From Acanthaster planci (lineage: Eukaryota > Echinodermata > Asteroidea > Valvatida > Acanthasteridae): a DNA stretch of 44,563 nucleotides. The notes beneath the pieces were generated by a model. The model did no database searches. It had not been told where the DNA came from and saw only the letters and a program-made list of their open reading frames with translations. Below, piece after piece: positions 31,767 to 41,693 of this stretch (position 1 is its first letter; the number at the start of each line of letters is the position of its first letter). The translations under genes were made by a program, and so were the position numbers. Location: contig NW_019091742.1 in assembly GCF_001949145.1 (NCBI RefSeq), positions 68,278 through 112,840 of the forward strand, given 5' to 3'.

Positions 31767-32015
31767 ATGAGTAACGCTAAATCAATCGACGCAAACGGAA
31801 TCGCCAATACTGTTTACCACGATGCGGTCGTTTTGGGGCTATCGCTCGGTTACGCCATGCTATCGAGCAAGCTGTTCAAGGTCAAACCGCCGGATATCAA
31901 TAAATTGTCTGCTGAAGACGCGTTGAAATTGACCGCGCTGTCTAGCGGTGCATTGGCCACCCAGGGTTTGTTGGAAGCACAAGGTATCCTGCCCGCGAGC
32001 CTGCCCACCGCTTAA
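31767..32015 (+). CDS. 82-aa membrane-associated protein, copy B, intact
   Basis: Homologue of 18068-18316 with the same length, hydrophobic helix (AVVLGLSLGYAML) and C-terminus. The start follows TTCCTTATTACTAAAT. A 45-base stretch around codons 49-64 is nearly identical to copy A while the rest has many third-position changes. It could be a patch of gene conversion or a conserved functional site. Confidence 0.6.
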   Translation: MSNAKSIDANGIANTVYHDAVVLGLSLGYAMLSSKLFKVKPPDINKLSAEDALKLTALSSGALATQGLLEAQGILPASLPTA

Positions 32016-32035
32016 AAAATGTATATTATAAAAGA

Positions 32036-33190
32036 AATGGCAGGAGGATTCGATCCCGAGGAAATACCTCTCTTAGAACATCAAGATCAAGAAATAAGCG
32101 AGCGCGACCAAGATTTTGTTGAGAATGAGCGACAAGAAACGTCCTTTATAGAAGGCGAAACGACAGACGAAATTTTAGAAGAGGGTCGACCGATGTTTAT
32201 CGGTAATCCCAGAGTAAACGATTTTTACAATTTTTACAAAGATAAAAGTCGATCAGATATACCAAAGCCCGCTTTCGAAAATTTTGAATATATCACAAAA
32301 AGCCAGACAAATGTAGTAAACTCAAAAAAAGGTCTATATTATAAAAATGTACTGGGACCCAGTAAGATATTACTTACAGACGAACGTAACCCGAGAAGAT
32401 TTGAATCGCTAGATACCATAGCAAAGCGTGCTAAAAAAGCTGGATTTAAAAGTGGATCAAAATTTATTCGCGAAGAACTCGGTTTTTTGGATTACCAGAA
32501 AAAGACTAAACGCCATTCAACCCGAGAGCATTCCAATGGAAGAGCTACCACAAATATCAGACCAAGTCATTGACATCGTAGAAGAGCTCACCCAAGATAC
32601 AAACGTTCAAACCGAGGGTTTAAATTACAAAGAGCTCTTAGGATTAGACAAACAATTGCAAACTATTAGAGGACAGATACGATTAAACGAAGCTAAAATT
32701 ACAGAAATTCAAGAAGAAATAAGTATTCTCGAGACTTCTGAGGATACAGATCTTACGTGACTTGCAAGATCAACTCGAAGGACTACAAGCTCAAAAAGAC
32801 ATATTAAACGGTCAACTCAAAAGCCAAATATCGCGAGTTAAAGATTTAATTAATTACGCTTTACATTCGGATGACACCCTGGGTGATAAGATTCGAACGA
32901 TATTTAGAGAGCAAGGCGTCACAATCGTAAGCATTTTAACGGCTTTTAGTTTAGCGGTAAGTACCATCGTTAGTAGTATCGTAGCTAGCGTCAGAGCTGC
33001 CGGAGTGAGCAAACCAACACCTGAACCTGAACCCGCACCTAAACCAACGCCGGCTCCTCCTTCCAAAGGTGGAATTACCGATTGGATCAAACGTCAACTG
33101 TGGAACCTGGCAAACGTGTTGAAGAAACTCGGGTTGAAAGCTTTAGGCGCTTTGCCCTTTGCAGTTTTTGCGTATTGTAGCGAATCTTGA
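32036..33190 (+). pseudogene. coiled-coil/membrane protein, copy B, C-terminus deleted
   Basis: It starts at ATG 32036 after ATTATAAAAGAA. Frame 32036-32573 covers the acidic N-terminus and the middle (DDEI-like helices). A shift near 32510 leads to PESIPMEELPQISDQVIDIV and a long coiled coil (32550-32760). A second shift at about 32755 leads to LEGLQAQKDILNGQLKSQ, a membrane-type helix (VTIVSILTAFSLAVSTIV, about 32930), a proline-rich hinge (PTPEPEPAPKPTPAPP) and a basic amphipathic region. The end, FAVFAYCSES, is antisense capsid-gene sequence: a deletion at about 33165 fused the two convergent genes. Copy A retains the true C-terminus but lacks this middle part. Confidence 0.55.
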
Positions 33191-33886
33191 AATTGGTCGA
33201 TCGACTATTCGAGATCGGGGTCCGAATTGATTAAAGATTCCACGATTGTAATAAATTGCCGTTGCGCGTCTAATTCGGTGCCGGTGGCAAACACGCTGGT
33301 CTTGGTCTGTGCCTGTGCCCCGAGTAATGCGTAGACGTAAGCTCGAATTGATTCATTTACCTTGGTGATTCCCACGTCCGAGACTTTTTAGGAACAAAAT
33401 CCCACCAGGCCAAAGTAACTGCATCCGACTGTGAAATAACAAGCGGTGCCTAATCCGTTCCAAAAAAGTGTCTCTTGCATACGATTTATTCGGGTCTACT
33501 CCGTATAAAAGCCACGTGTCGGTAAACTTCCGATGGTCGTAATTATTGTGTAACACGTCAAATACGTCGTCGCTAGGAATGGGCGTCACGCAGTCGTAAA
33601 ATATTTTTCGTACGGTGTAATACACGTGAAAGTTAAATAAAGCCGAGACGTACGGATTGGGGTCGGACAGCAGATCAAAGCCCACACCGCAGGCCGTCGT
33701 TGCGCAATAGACTGCGAAATTAAATTGATTTTGGTAAAACAATATCGACTCGGTAGACCACCTATTGACCGCTTCGTCCGTGGTTACTTTCGGTAATTTA
33801 TACGCGTGCGTTAAATTTGGAAACTCGGCTGTAAAGGAATTGTCTTCGTTGACTAAAATATTTAGACTACTAAAATTGCCTCCCAT
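33190..33886 (-). pseudogene. capsid-like structural protein, copy B (N-terminus intact)
   Basis: It starts at ATG 33886 after TTTTAAAATAA. The beginning (MGGNFSSLNILVNEDNSF) and the block through FYQNQFNFAVYCATTACGVG and LLYGVDPNKSY are open. Near 33440 an internal deletion of roughly 150-200 bp relative to copy A, with a frame change, leads to a stop at 33353. The distal part (33350-33190) matches the copy A region coding ALLGAQAQTKTS but in other frames, and the last part is removed by the 33165 deletion. It supplies the N-terminus hidden by the gap in copy A. Capsid role inferred from context. Confidence 0.5.
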
Positions 33887-34007
33887 TTATTTTAAAAGAA
33901 TTTCAAAGGAGTTGCCGTCGGTTGGGTGAAAATGGTCGGGTTGCTTGCTTCTCGATAAGCGGGTGGAGATTCTGGTTTCTCTTCGTATTTAACCGACTTT
34001 GTAAAAC

Positions 34008-34602
34008 TTATTCGCCAAGTTTTTTCATAAGATCTTTTTTAAAAACCGCCGCCCGTTCGTTGGCTAGCGCTTCTGCTCTTTCGTTAACTTGACGTTCGAA
34101 TTCTCCTTTAGTGCTCGCTTCGCTGNNNNNNNNNNNNNNNNNNNNNNNNNNNNNNNNNNNNNGGGATATGTCACCGTCTTCAATCGCGTGAGATACATAT
34201 TCCTCGATGGTGTTTAATTTAGCGTCTGCCAACATTCGAATTTGGTCGTGTTTTTTAGTTTTGTGGTTGAGTCTACGGGAGGTGTACTTAAGAACTGCGT
34301 AAGCGCCAAACGCACCGATAACGATGCTTCCATCACAAGTCCGACTGGTCCGGTAACGACGCCCAAAATGGCGGGAATGCCGACGGCTGCCGAAGACATG
34401 CCTAGGGCTTCCATGCCGTACCCCACGTATCCGAGCGCGGTTAAAAGTCGTTTGATCCTTTTGTAACTATTTTCCCTCGCGTCGTGTTCTCTTTGGATTT
34501 GGGATTTAATTTTTCAATCTTTCTGAGTCTGTAAATTTTGGTTTCACTCGCTTCGCTCGTTTCAGCTGAGTTTAAGTGTTTACTTAAATCTGGGTATATC
34601 AT
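34008..34602 (-). pseudogene. hydrophobic-helix protein of the virus-like element
   Basis: It starts at ATG 34602 after ATTATAAAAG. The N-terminus includes the motif-encoded ETSEASET. A shift near 34470 leads to GMSSAAVGIPAILGVVTGPV (a glycine-rich membrane-type hairpin, 34426-34350). A further shift leads to ADAKLNTIEEYVSHAIEDGD, then the 37-N gap, then a charged helical end (FERQVNERAEALANERAAVF) stopping at 34008. I recall similar glycine-rich hairpin plus KLNTI helices from repeated, unnamed cnidarian proteins. Possibly a membrane-active or membrane-anchored virion protein; no function can be claimed. Confidence 0.4.
34126..34162. other. assembly gap (37 N)
   Basis: The gap starts exactly at a GCTCGCTTCGCTG copy of the dispersed motif, so the assembly probably failed at that repeat. 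Confidence 0.95.
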
Positions 34603-34621
34603 CTTTTATAATTAAGATTTT

Positions 34622-36108
34622 TTAAACGATATTCACCTCAAGCAAAATTCCATCTCCTTTACCGCTTACTAACCTACCCGTGTCGCTTTTTAAAGAAAAG
34701 GTGAGTTCGTCTATGTTCCGATCTATAAGCCTTTTACAGGTTGGGTTGACCTCTAAATTACATAAATCTGTATCTCGGGTAGCGAGTACCGTTGAAGACT
34801 TCCCATCATAAAAATTATAATGTGGGTCGAGCTGCTCGCGTGGATAAACAGATGTTTGATATTATCAATGTCATAGTTGCCTTTGTATACAACTAGGCTT
34901 TGTTGTTCGTCGTGGGGCAGACCGAGCAATTTACCCGCGTGTTTGTTTAGTTTTAGTTTTAAAAAAGGGTCAAAAAGGATCAGGTTAACTATTTGAGACT
35001 CTTTGTAAACTTTAAAAATAACACCCGGGATGGCGTTTAAAATAAAATCAAACCATTCGATTCCATAATATCCGGGCTCTAATACGATACTACCACTCGC
35101 CCCTGAGACGTTCACTGACTCAAACGCTCGCTCGGCGTAAAGCCGGTTAAATATGGGGTCTACACGATCACTTGGTTGCTCATCGCCTTCAACAAGTTCA
35201 CCAGGCGCAAGAACTAATTTACTTTCACTAGAATACCAAACATACTTTCTCTTCATTTCGGTAGAGAGACTGTCGACGTTTGGTGGTTGATCCGAAAGAG
35301 CGCTTCGGTAATCTAGTGTATCAAATATACCTTCAAGCCCTAAAACCAATCCCAAGAGAACCTTCGCCGCTAAAATAAAATTATCAATATTTGAAAATAC
35401 AGATGAAAACCCAGCATCAACTTGTTCCAAAAAAGCCCCGTACGATGTTCTTATTACCCCAGGAAAAGTCTAAAAATCTATAACACTTAGATTATTATTC
35501 TCAAAAAAAGTATCTATTAAACTAGAACGATCTTTTGCAGAAACATTAAAAATACGTAAAAGCTCTTCTTTCACTGTCGCTGTATTTTCATCGCCCGTTT
35601 CTCCAGGTTCAAAAACAGAAAAAGGTTTACCCTCTTCTCTGCCCGGTATAAAAGTAGAATAACCAACTCTAAAAGCTTGCAAAATAGAAAGCATCATGCT
35701 TCTCATGACCTTGATTCGTTTAACATTAAAGGCCCAATTAGCAATATATTTATGTTGGTTTTGTAAAAAATCGAAAGTTGTTACATAACAGTTTATAAAT
35801 ATTTCTATTACATTTCTAAAACTATAACCAAAAGAGGGGAAACCAGTATCCCGAACAAAATACTTGGTATATATTTTTTATCAATTTTAAATTTACTAAC
35901 CCATCCGCACCAGGCTCCTCAGCTGCTTCCTCTTTTACTATCCACTCGATCTCTGTATCCCTCGTAATGTTTAAAAAAAATTTTCAAGCTGAATATTTTT
36001 GACGCAGATACGTTTGGTCCCTTCTTCATTTTTGATCTCGTTTTTAAGTTTAAATGTCCGTGGATTTTTAGTCAAGTGAAATGTGTGGGTCTCAATATCT
36101 TTCTCCAT
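34622..36108 (-). pseudogene. WFDFILNAIPGV-family structural protein, copy B paralogue 1
   Basis: It starts at ATG 36108 (MEKDIETHTFHLTKN) after ATCTATTAATAAA. Frameshifts fall near 36000 (in a run of A/T), near 35460 and near 34825. Open stretches are 35706-35470 and 35430-34753, the latter with a hydrophobic helix (FILAAKVLLGLVLGLEGIF), then GYYGIEWFDFILNAIPGVIF and LFDPFLKLKLNKHAGKLLGL. The end is at 34622. The middle part is much longer than and different from the copy A gene, so the tandem paralogue has diverged in its linker while keeping the N-terminus and the WFDF block. Confidence 0.45.
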
Positions 36109-36120
36109 TTTATTAATAGA

Positions 36121-36725
36121 TATCTAATTCAATCAAAATTTTGCTGGTGTTGTTCAGGAGTTCAATTTGCCGATGTTGCGGGGTATCAGCTTTTCAGGCG
36201 TTTTATTCGTTGAGTCGTAAGGGATAACGTCAAGCAGGTTAGAAGACTTTCCGTTATAAAAATTGATGGAGTGCTCCAATTGTTGGCAGTGAATAAACGT
36301 AGGAGTTGAGTTATACTCACCTATGTAAATAACGTTGGGTGAAAGTTTGTTTTCGGGTAAGCTTAACAATTAGCCACCTCTCTATTGAGTTGCAATTTGA
36401 GATTGGGATCCGTAATGGTTAAGGTCACCCTTTTCGATTCCGAGTGCACCTTAAAACTTACTCCAGGGATGGCGTTTAAAATAAAATCAAACCAATCGAT
36501 TCCGTAGTACCCGGTAGACACCACGATGCTTCCTCTTTGCGACTCGGGCAACGGTTGAGCCAAACGTGGAGCTAGCAAAGCATATATAGGTTCTTTCATT
36601 CCCGTCAAAATAAGTTTTGGACTCGACTCTTTTCTTCTTTATTCGTTTCTGTCCAAATTTGTATCCCATTGAATGTCGGTGTCTTGTGTTACGTATAAAT
36701 ATTCAGCGCAGATTTGCCTTATTGA
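36121..36725 (-). pseudogene. WFDFILNAIPGV-family structural protein, copy B paralogue 2, truncated
   Basis: The gene lies directly upstream of paralogue 1. From about 36725 it reads VTQDTDIQWDTN, then in another frame EPIYALLAPRLAQPLPESQR, GYYGIDWFDFILNAIPGVSF, ITDPNLKLQLN, and after a stop near 36369 NKLSPNVIYIGEYNS and INFYNGKSSNLLDV. It is closer to the copy A gene than paralogue 1 is. The first part of the gene is cut off at the right end of copy B. Confidence 0.45.
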
Positions 36726-39700
36726 TGATGTGGCGAAAAAAAGGCCAAGGTATGGCCCATGAATAAATGATTAACTGTTAAGGATTAAATGCAATAAAAT
36801 TAAAAACAAATGGTGCAAACAGTCCACACAATACGGTTAATTCACAATAAAGCACCCCACCCAGAGTTTGCCACAGACAGGTCAAATTTACGGTCACGGT
36901 CGACAAGCTGCCGCAATTAAGCGTACTCCATATGATATTCCTATATGATTAATGGAGGGGTTTCCCTGCATCACACAAAATCCACCAGTTTGACTACCTA
37001 TAAAACTCATTCGCTATGAGGAATTTCTAATTCCCAACCGGGATAGACAAACGTTTTCCGCGCACAGGGCAGTTAGAAAATGACACTTGTCCACTATCCC
37101 ATAATGCACTGCAAAAAGGCCTCTATTTGATAACTTCTTGGTGATGCACTGCAATGTGGGTTGTCAGTATTGCAACCATTGAGTCGAGAAATTCGGCAAA
37201 TCTTGTTTCCGGCAGATCAAACCGGAGCGCGTTTACACCCCGTTGAATACGGCGTGTAAAACATAATTCTAAAGGGTCTACGTCATAATGGCGTAATTAA
37301 TAACAAGGAAAGGGCGGAAGGCCTTTTAAAAAAAATTTGCCCGGCAAAAAAAGTCAACGTATTTTTTTTAATGTTGCAAAATGTGTTCCAATCATTCTAA
37401 CGTCCCACTGAAATTCGTACTGAAAGCAAACTTTATTCCTGGCAAAAGGACGTTAATGACTTACTGTGCTACTTAAAGCATGTAACAGCCAAGAGAGTTT
37501 CCGGCAAGACGTCGTTAACTTAAACATGCAAATAAATTGAAAATTATGTATCACATTTAATCAGAAATTACCCATAATTATTACAATTATGAACAAAAAT
37601 CATGCCCCCAAATTCAAGCTTTATGTGATTTTTAATTTGGAAATTGGAGCGCAAAAACCTTTGAATTTTATTATCTCCAAAAGTGGTTTTTGTCTATTTT
37701 GGCCACTAACGACCTTTTCCTGGGCATGCAACATGTAGCATTTTGTCTGTTTTTGGTGCACCAACTGTCCATGTCACATCAGTTCATGTGCAGCCGGTGA
37801 TTTACATGTACGTAAACTGTTTTTTGATATTTTTAACGATTAAATAGTGTCATTTCTGTGCAGTGCAAAAATGCTACGTGACTAAAATACATGTACTAAA
37901 GGATGCTTGAATGCATGTACATGTACCCAAGTAAAATTTCGGACAGTAAAATGTTCTGAAGGAGATGGTAAAAGAATTTAGACAATTACCTTGTATCATT
38001 GCCACTATTTTCGTAGAAAAATTGTCCTCACGGATGAAGGATACAACTTCAAATAAGGAAATATTAGACCATGTGCCACTTAAAAGTATACATACACATT
38101 TAAAATTGAAAGCTCATCAGGAGCATTGACTTCATCCACATGCACGTGCACACATGTACACCGTATGTTCCGTTGCAAATGACGATGCTACAGTGTCACA
38201 AACTTGTGTTTGCTGTTATTCATGTAGGTTGAAGAACAACAAAAAGTACCAAAAATTCGGCCCAAACATCCATGCCTATACTGTGGAGAACAACAGGCCC
38301 AACTCAGCCGCCGGAGGAACATGAAATAAGCTTGAACTGGATCTCCTTTGGGAAAAATGTTGAAGGCCATGGCACAAATAAAAAAGAGGGGACTTTTCAC
38401 GAAAACATGAAGAGAATAGTCTAACAGGGCAAGGGAGCCAGGCAAACCATCACACACCCTTTATTTAATTAGGGAAAGACAACAGGGTTCTACAGACACT
38501 GTTATGTGTGGAGAGTGCCAGGGCTTTTATAGTCAAACACAAATATGGCAGCACAAACAAATCTGTCATAGTCCAGCCATTGGTAAAGTGTGTTCGGTGC
38601 CAGCCAACTCCCTGAATTATACTTGCAACAGTGACGATCAGAAATTTCAAGTGTTACCAGGTTCGGTGCTGTGAGATGAAAAAGAAAGATTTTCTTTGGA
38701 CCTTTTGTTTCATGAAAACTTTGCTCATTGACTTTTAATGACATTACCCTCTGTCATAAAATAGCTGAATATTGACGGTGAGGGCGCATCGCGGAAAATT
38801 GTCAAGATGGCGACCCTAGTCTCGTGAGTCAACGCAGCGGAAATCCGCTCCGTTAAGTGAGTTGGACTCACTTGACGATCGTTTTCAATCCGATCTTTTT
38901 CAAGTGAGTATGTTTGATTAGTACTGACCCCGGTCTGAGTTGCTACAATGTTACTTTTAACTGGACCCCTTGTGAATTGCAATCGCCTCTTTTTTTACGA
39001 TGTCTAACGTTACATTATGATTGCTGATATGATGTAGTCTAACGTCAACGTGCATGACGTGGCGCGTCCTCAAACGTGGCGCACTGAGATTTTTTCGGCT
39101 CTTATTTCTTACTGGAGCAATAAACAACTATTCTGATTGATAATTCTCGATGTTTTGTTCCAGCTAGGCCCCTATACGTTTTTTTCTCAGTGGAAAATGA
39201 ACTCGCTTTTAATTTGATTTTCCCCAAAAAGTAAGAAAAACATTTTCTAACAAAACTGTAGACACACATGGTAGACAGGTATGTGAGTGCAAGAAACTGT
39301 AATTTACTATAATTTATCAACTTAAAGGAACTTGGTTAATGTTTAGGTGCGATTTTCTTAGCTTTTTTTTGGGGGGGGGATGCACCATGTATTAAGTTAG
39401 AGGACACTGCACTCAATTCAAGCCCAATTTCCGGACGTTACCCTTGTTTAATTTCAGACGAAATTTCATGACACTGAAATTGTTTACGAAGGTTCAACAC
39501 CATGTGTCGTGAAGGTAAATGTATTAGGTATTTCATCAACTGAATTTGGAATTTTTTCAACAAAGAGGTTAAGGTTTGGCCACGCTGTGTGAAGAAAATC
39601 GAGCGATCGTCAAGTGCGCCACTCTACTATATGTAGACTAGCTATGCCGTGTTGATCGTGAAGAGTGAACTTCTAAAGTGCAGTCGTGTCCGTCTGGCTT

Positions 39701-39821
39701 GAAACTTGGCTTCATTGTTGTAGTCTTGGTTAAAACAGTCTGCGGCATTGAGCAATGAAAGTGCATGTACATTTACACCCACTAATATATTTTAAATGTA
39801 TCGTGTTCATTTTTCAATAGA
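36726..39821. other. no recognisable gene
   Basis: Noncoding-looking sequence with short frames only. The 5' end of the ISL2EU-type transposon probably lies in the right part, but I could not identify a terminal repeat by eye. Confidence 0.4.
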
Positions 39822-41363
39822 ATGGAGACTTCTGAGATGAAATGCCATTGGAACTGTTGCCAAGCTCTGTGCACGAACAACTACAAAACCAAGCCATCTG
39901 TGGCCGCTTACCGAGTTCCTCCTGACAGCCATATTCAAAAGCTGTACGCTTGTGCTTTACATACAGACAACGTCAACTGGAGTAAAGCGTACTGCTGTGC
40001 TTCTCACTGGACTGGCGGACAGAGACTGTCTCTTGATCATATACCAGACATTGCTGTTCCAGATAATGTAATTAATGCTTTGGAAGAAAGGTTGGCGAAA
40101 ACCCCCCGAAAAGAGAGGCAAAAGAAAATTTAGGTCAAACTTCTTAAGGCAAAACGACTGAGAAAATTGGATGTTGCTCCCAGACGAGCACCAACCGATC
40201 GTAGCAACCGACCAAATGTTGCCCCAGTAAAATGCAAATCAAGACTGGGGAGAAAGCTTTTCAACGAAAATGAAAAGCTGAAGTCTAGAATGGCTGACAT
40301 AGAGGAATTGGAAAGGGAAAAGCATCAGCTGGAAAAGAAATTGGAAGAACAAAAGATGCTTCAAGAATCCAGCAGTGAAAATAAGAACCACAATGTTCAA
40401 GACAACATTCAAAATGCAGAATGCAAAATAGAAACAAAGGCACGTGTACATCTGCCGTTTGAAACGTTATCTGAAAATAAGATCAAATTCTCAGAAATAT
40501 CTGGACTAACTGTAGAAGAATTCATTACCTTGTATAGAGTCCTAGAGCCATACTTAAGTGCAATTGCTTATCCTGGATGTATCTCTTTAAGCCGCAGGTT
40601 AGATAAGCAAAATGAACTACTGTGTTTGCTTACAATATGGAGACAGGGGATGAAACAAAATGTTGCATCATACTTGTTTGGCATCTCAGAAAAGACTGTT
40701 AGCCGCTTAGTTGAGGCTTGGACATTATTTATTCCAGCTGTTTTGGATCAGATTGATTTGTGCCCTTCAAAAGACTTTATTTTGTCCCAAATGCCAAAGG
40801 TATTTAAAGGCGCAGGGTATGGAGACACGTCATTGATACTCGATTGCACCGAATTTAAACATGAAAACTTCAGTGACTATCAGCTGAATGGCATGAATGT
40901 TTCAGACTACAAAAATGCAGCCACTTGCAAATCCCTTGTTGCAATTACTGCCAATGGTTCAGGGACCTTTTTTAGTAACTGCTATCCAGGTTCAATAACT
41001 GACTCAACATTGACAGAACAGGTTGAAGATGAAGTCATGAAACCAGTCTATGAAGGCAGTACTGTACTGACTGACAAGGGATTTAACATTTTCGACCTTT
41101 GCCTCAAAAAAGGGGCTGTTCTGAACAAACCCTCACTTCATTCTAAGGATCAGTTTGATCAATTTGAGTGTCACCAAAACTTTGATATTGCATCTCTGCG
41201 GATTCACGTTGAACGTTTTATTGGCCAAGTAAGACAATGGGAAATTCTTAACAAAAATGGCCAATCACACAACTAGACTTGTTGTCACACATTTGGCGAG
41301 GTATTTGCCTTATGTTTGTACTGCTAAGGAAGCCTATTGGACCAAAAGTATGAACCCTTGGTA
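39822..41363 (+). pseudogene. THAP-domain DDE transposase (ISL2EU/IS5-like), one internal TAG
   Basis: Residues 1-90 hold a THAP-like zinc finger (CHWNCC, NNY, VPPD, then CASHW and GGQRLSLDHIPD). An in-frame TAG at 40131-40133 (codon 104) separates this from the rest in the same frame. A coiled coil (KLKSRMADIEELEREKHQLE) follows, then a helix-turn-helix-like block (LFGISEKTVSRLVEAW), then the catalytic domain: SLILDCTEFK (D), YPGSITDSTL, VLTDKGFNIF (D) and IHVERFIGQVRQW (E). The frame ends at 41276. The next frame (to about 41363) carries a plausible C-terminal piece ending KPIGPK, so a frameshift near 41255-41270 is likely. The catalytic triad is intact; the TAG and C-terminal shift probably make this copy inactive. 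Confidence 0.7.
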
Positions 41364-41693
41364 AGATTTCCTAGATGCAACTTTCATAGTAAGAAGTTAA
41401 GAACACCAACTGAAGTACAAAGATGAAACATGGTGACAGTGTGTTCATGGTGTTTAGTCTTTTATTTTCAGAAGTAGCAATTTATTTTTCCTTTGATTAA
41501 CCTGTTTTTATAAATAAAACCTGTTAAATGGATTCAAGCGGTCTAATTTGTGAGTACATGTATTGAAGTGTATTGAATTTGTGAGTACATGTAGTTGATA
41601 TGAATACTAATCCACATGTTTACTCTTCTGTTGAGTGTGTACGGACAAACTATTGTTTCTCAGTCCAACAAACACGTCTTACAACAGGTCACA

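Larger units (their letters stand above)
31650..36725. mobile_element. integrated virus-like element, copy B (both ends truncated)
   Basis: Collinear with 18000-22346 of copy A: the 82-aa gene, the coiled-coil/membrane gene, then on the minus strand the capsid-like gene, the hydrophobic-helix gene and the WFDFILNAIPGV-family structural gene, here present twice. The ATPase side and the TFIIB/terminal-repeat side are missing. The left junction lies in an exon of the broken transposase (about 31648). The right junction near 36725 is in the N-terminal part of the second structural gene. A deletion at about 33165 joins the coiled-coil gene to the capsid-like gene and removes the palindrome region of copy A. 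Confidence 0.75.

Noticed and set aside
38188-38982. Several overlapping minus-strand frames of 60-90 codons
   Set aside because: No motifs and mutual overlap; typical chance ORFs in noncoding DNA.
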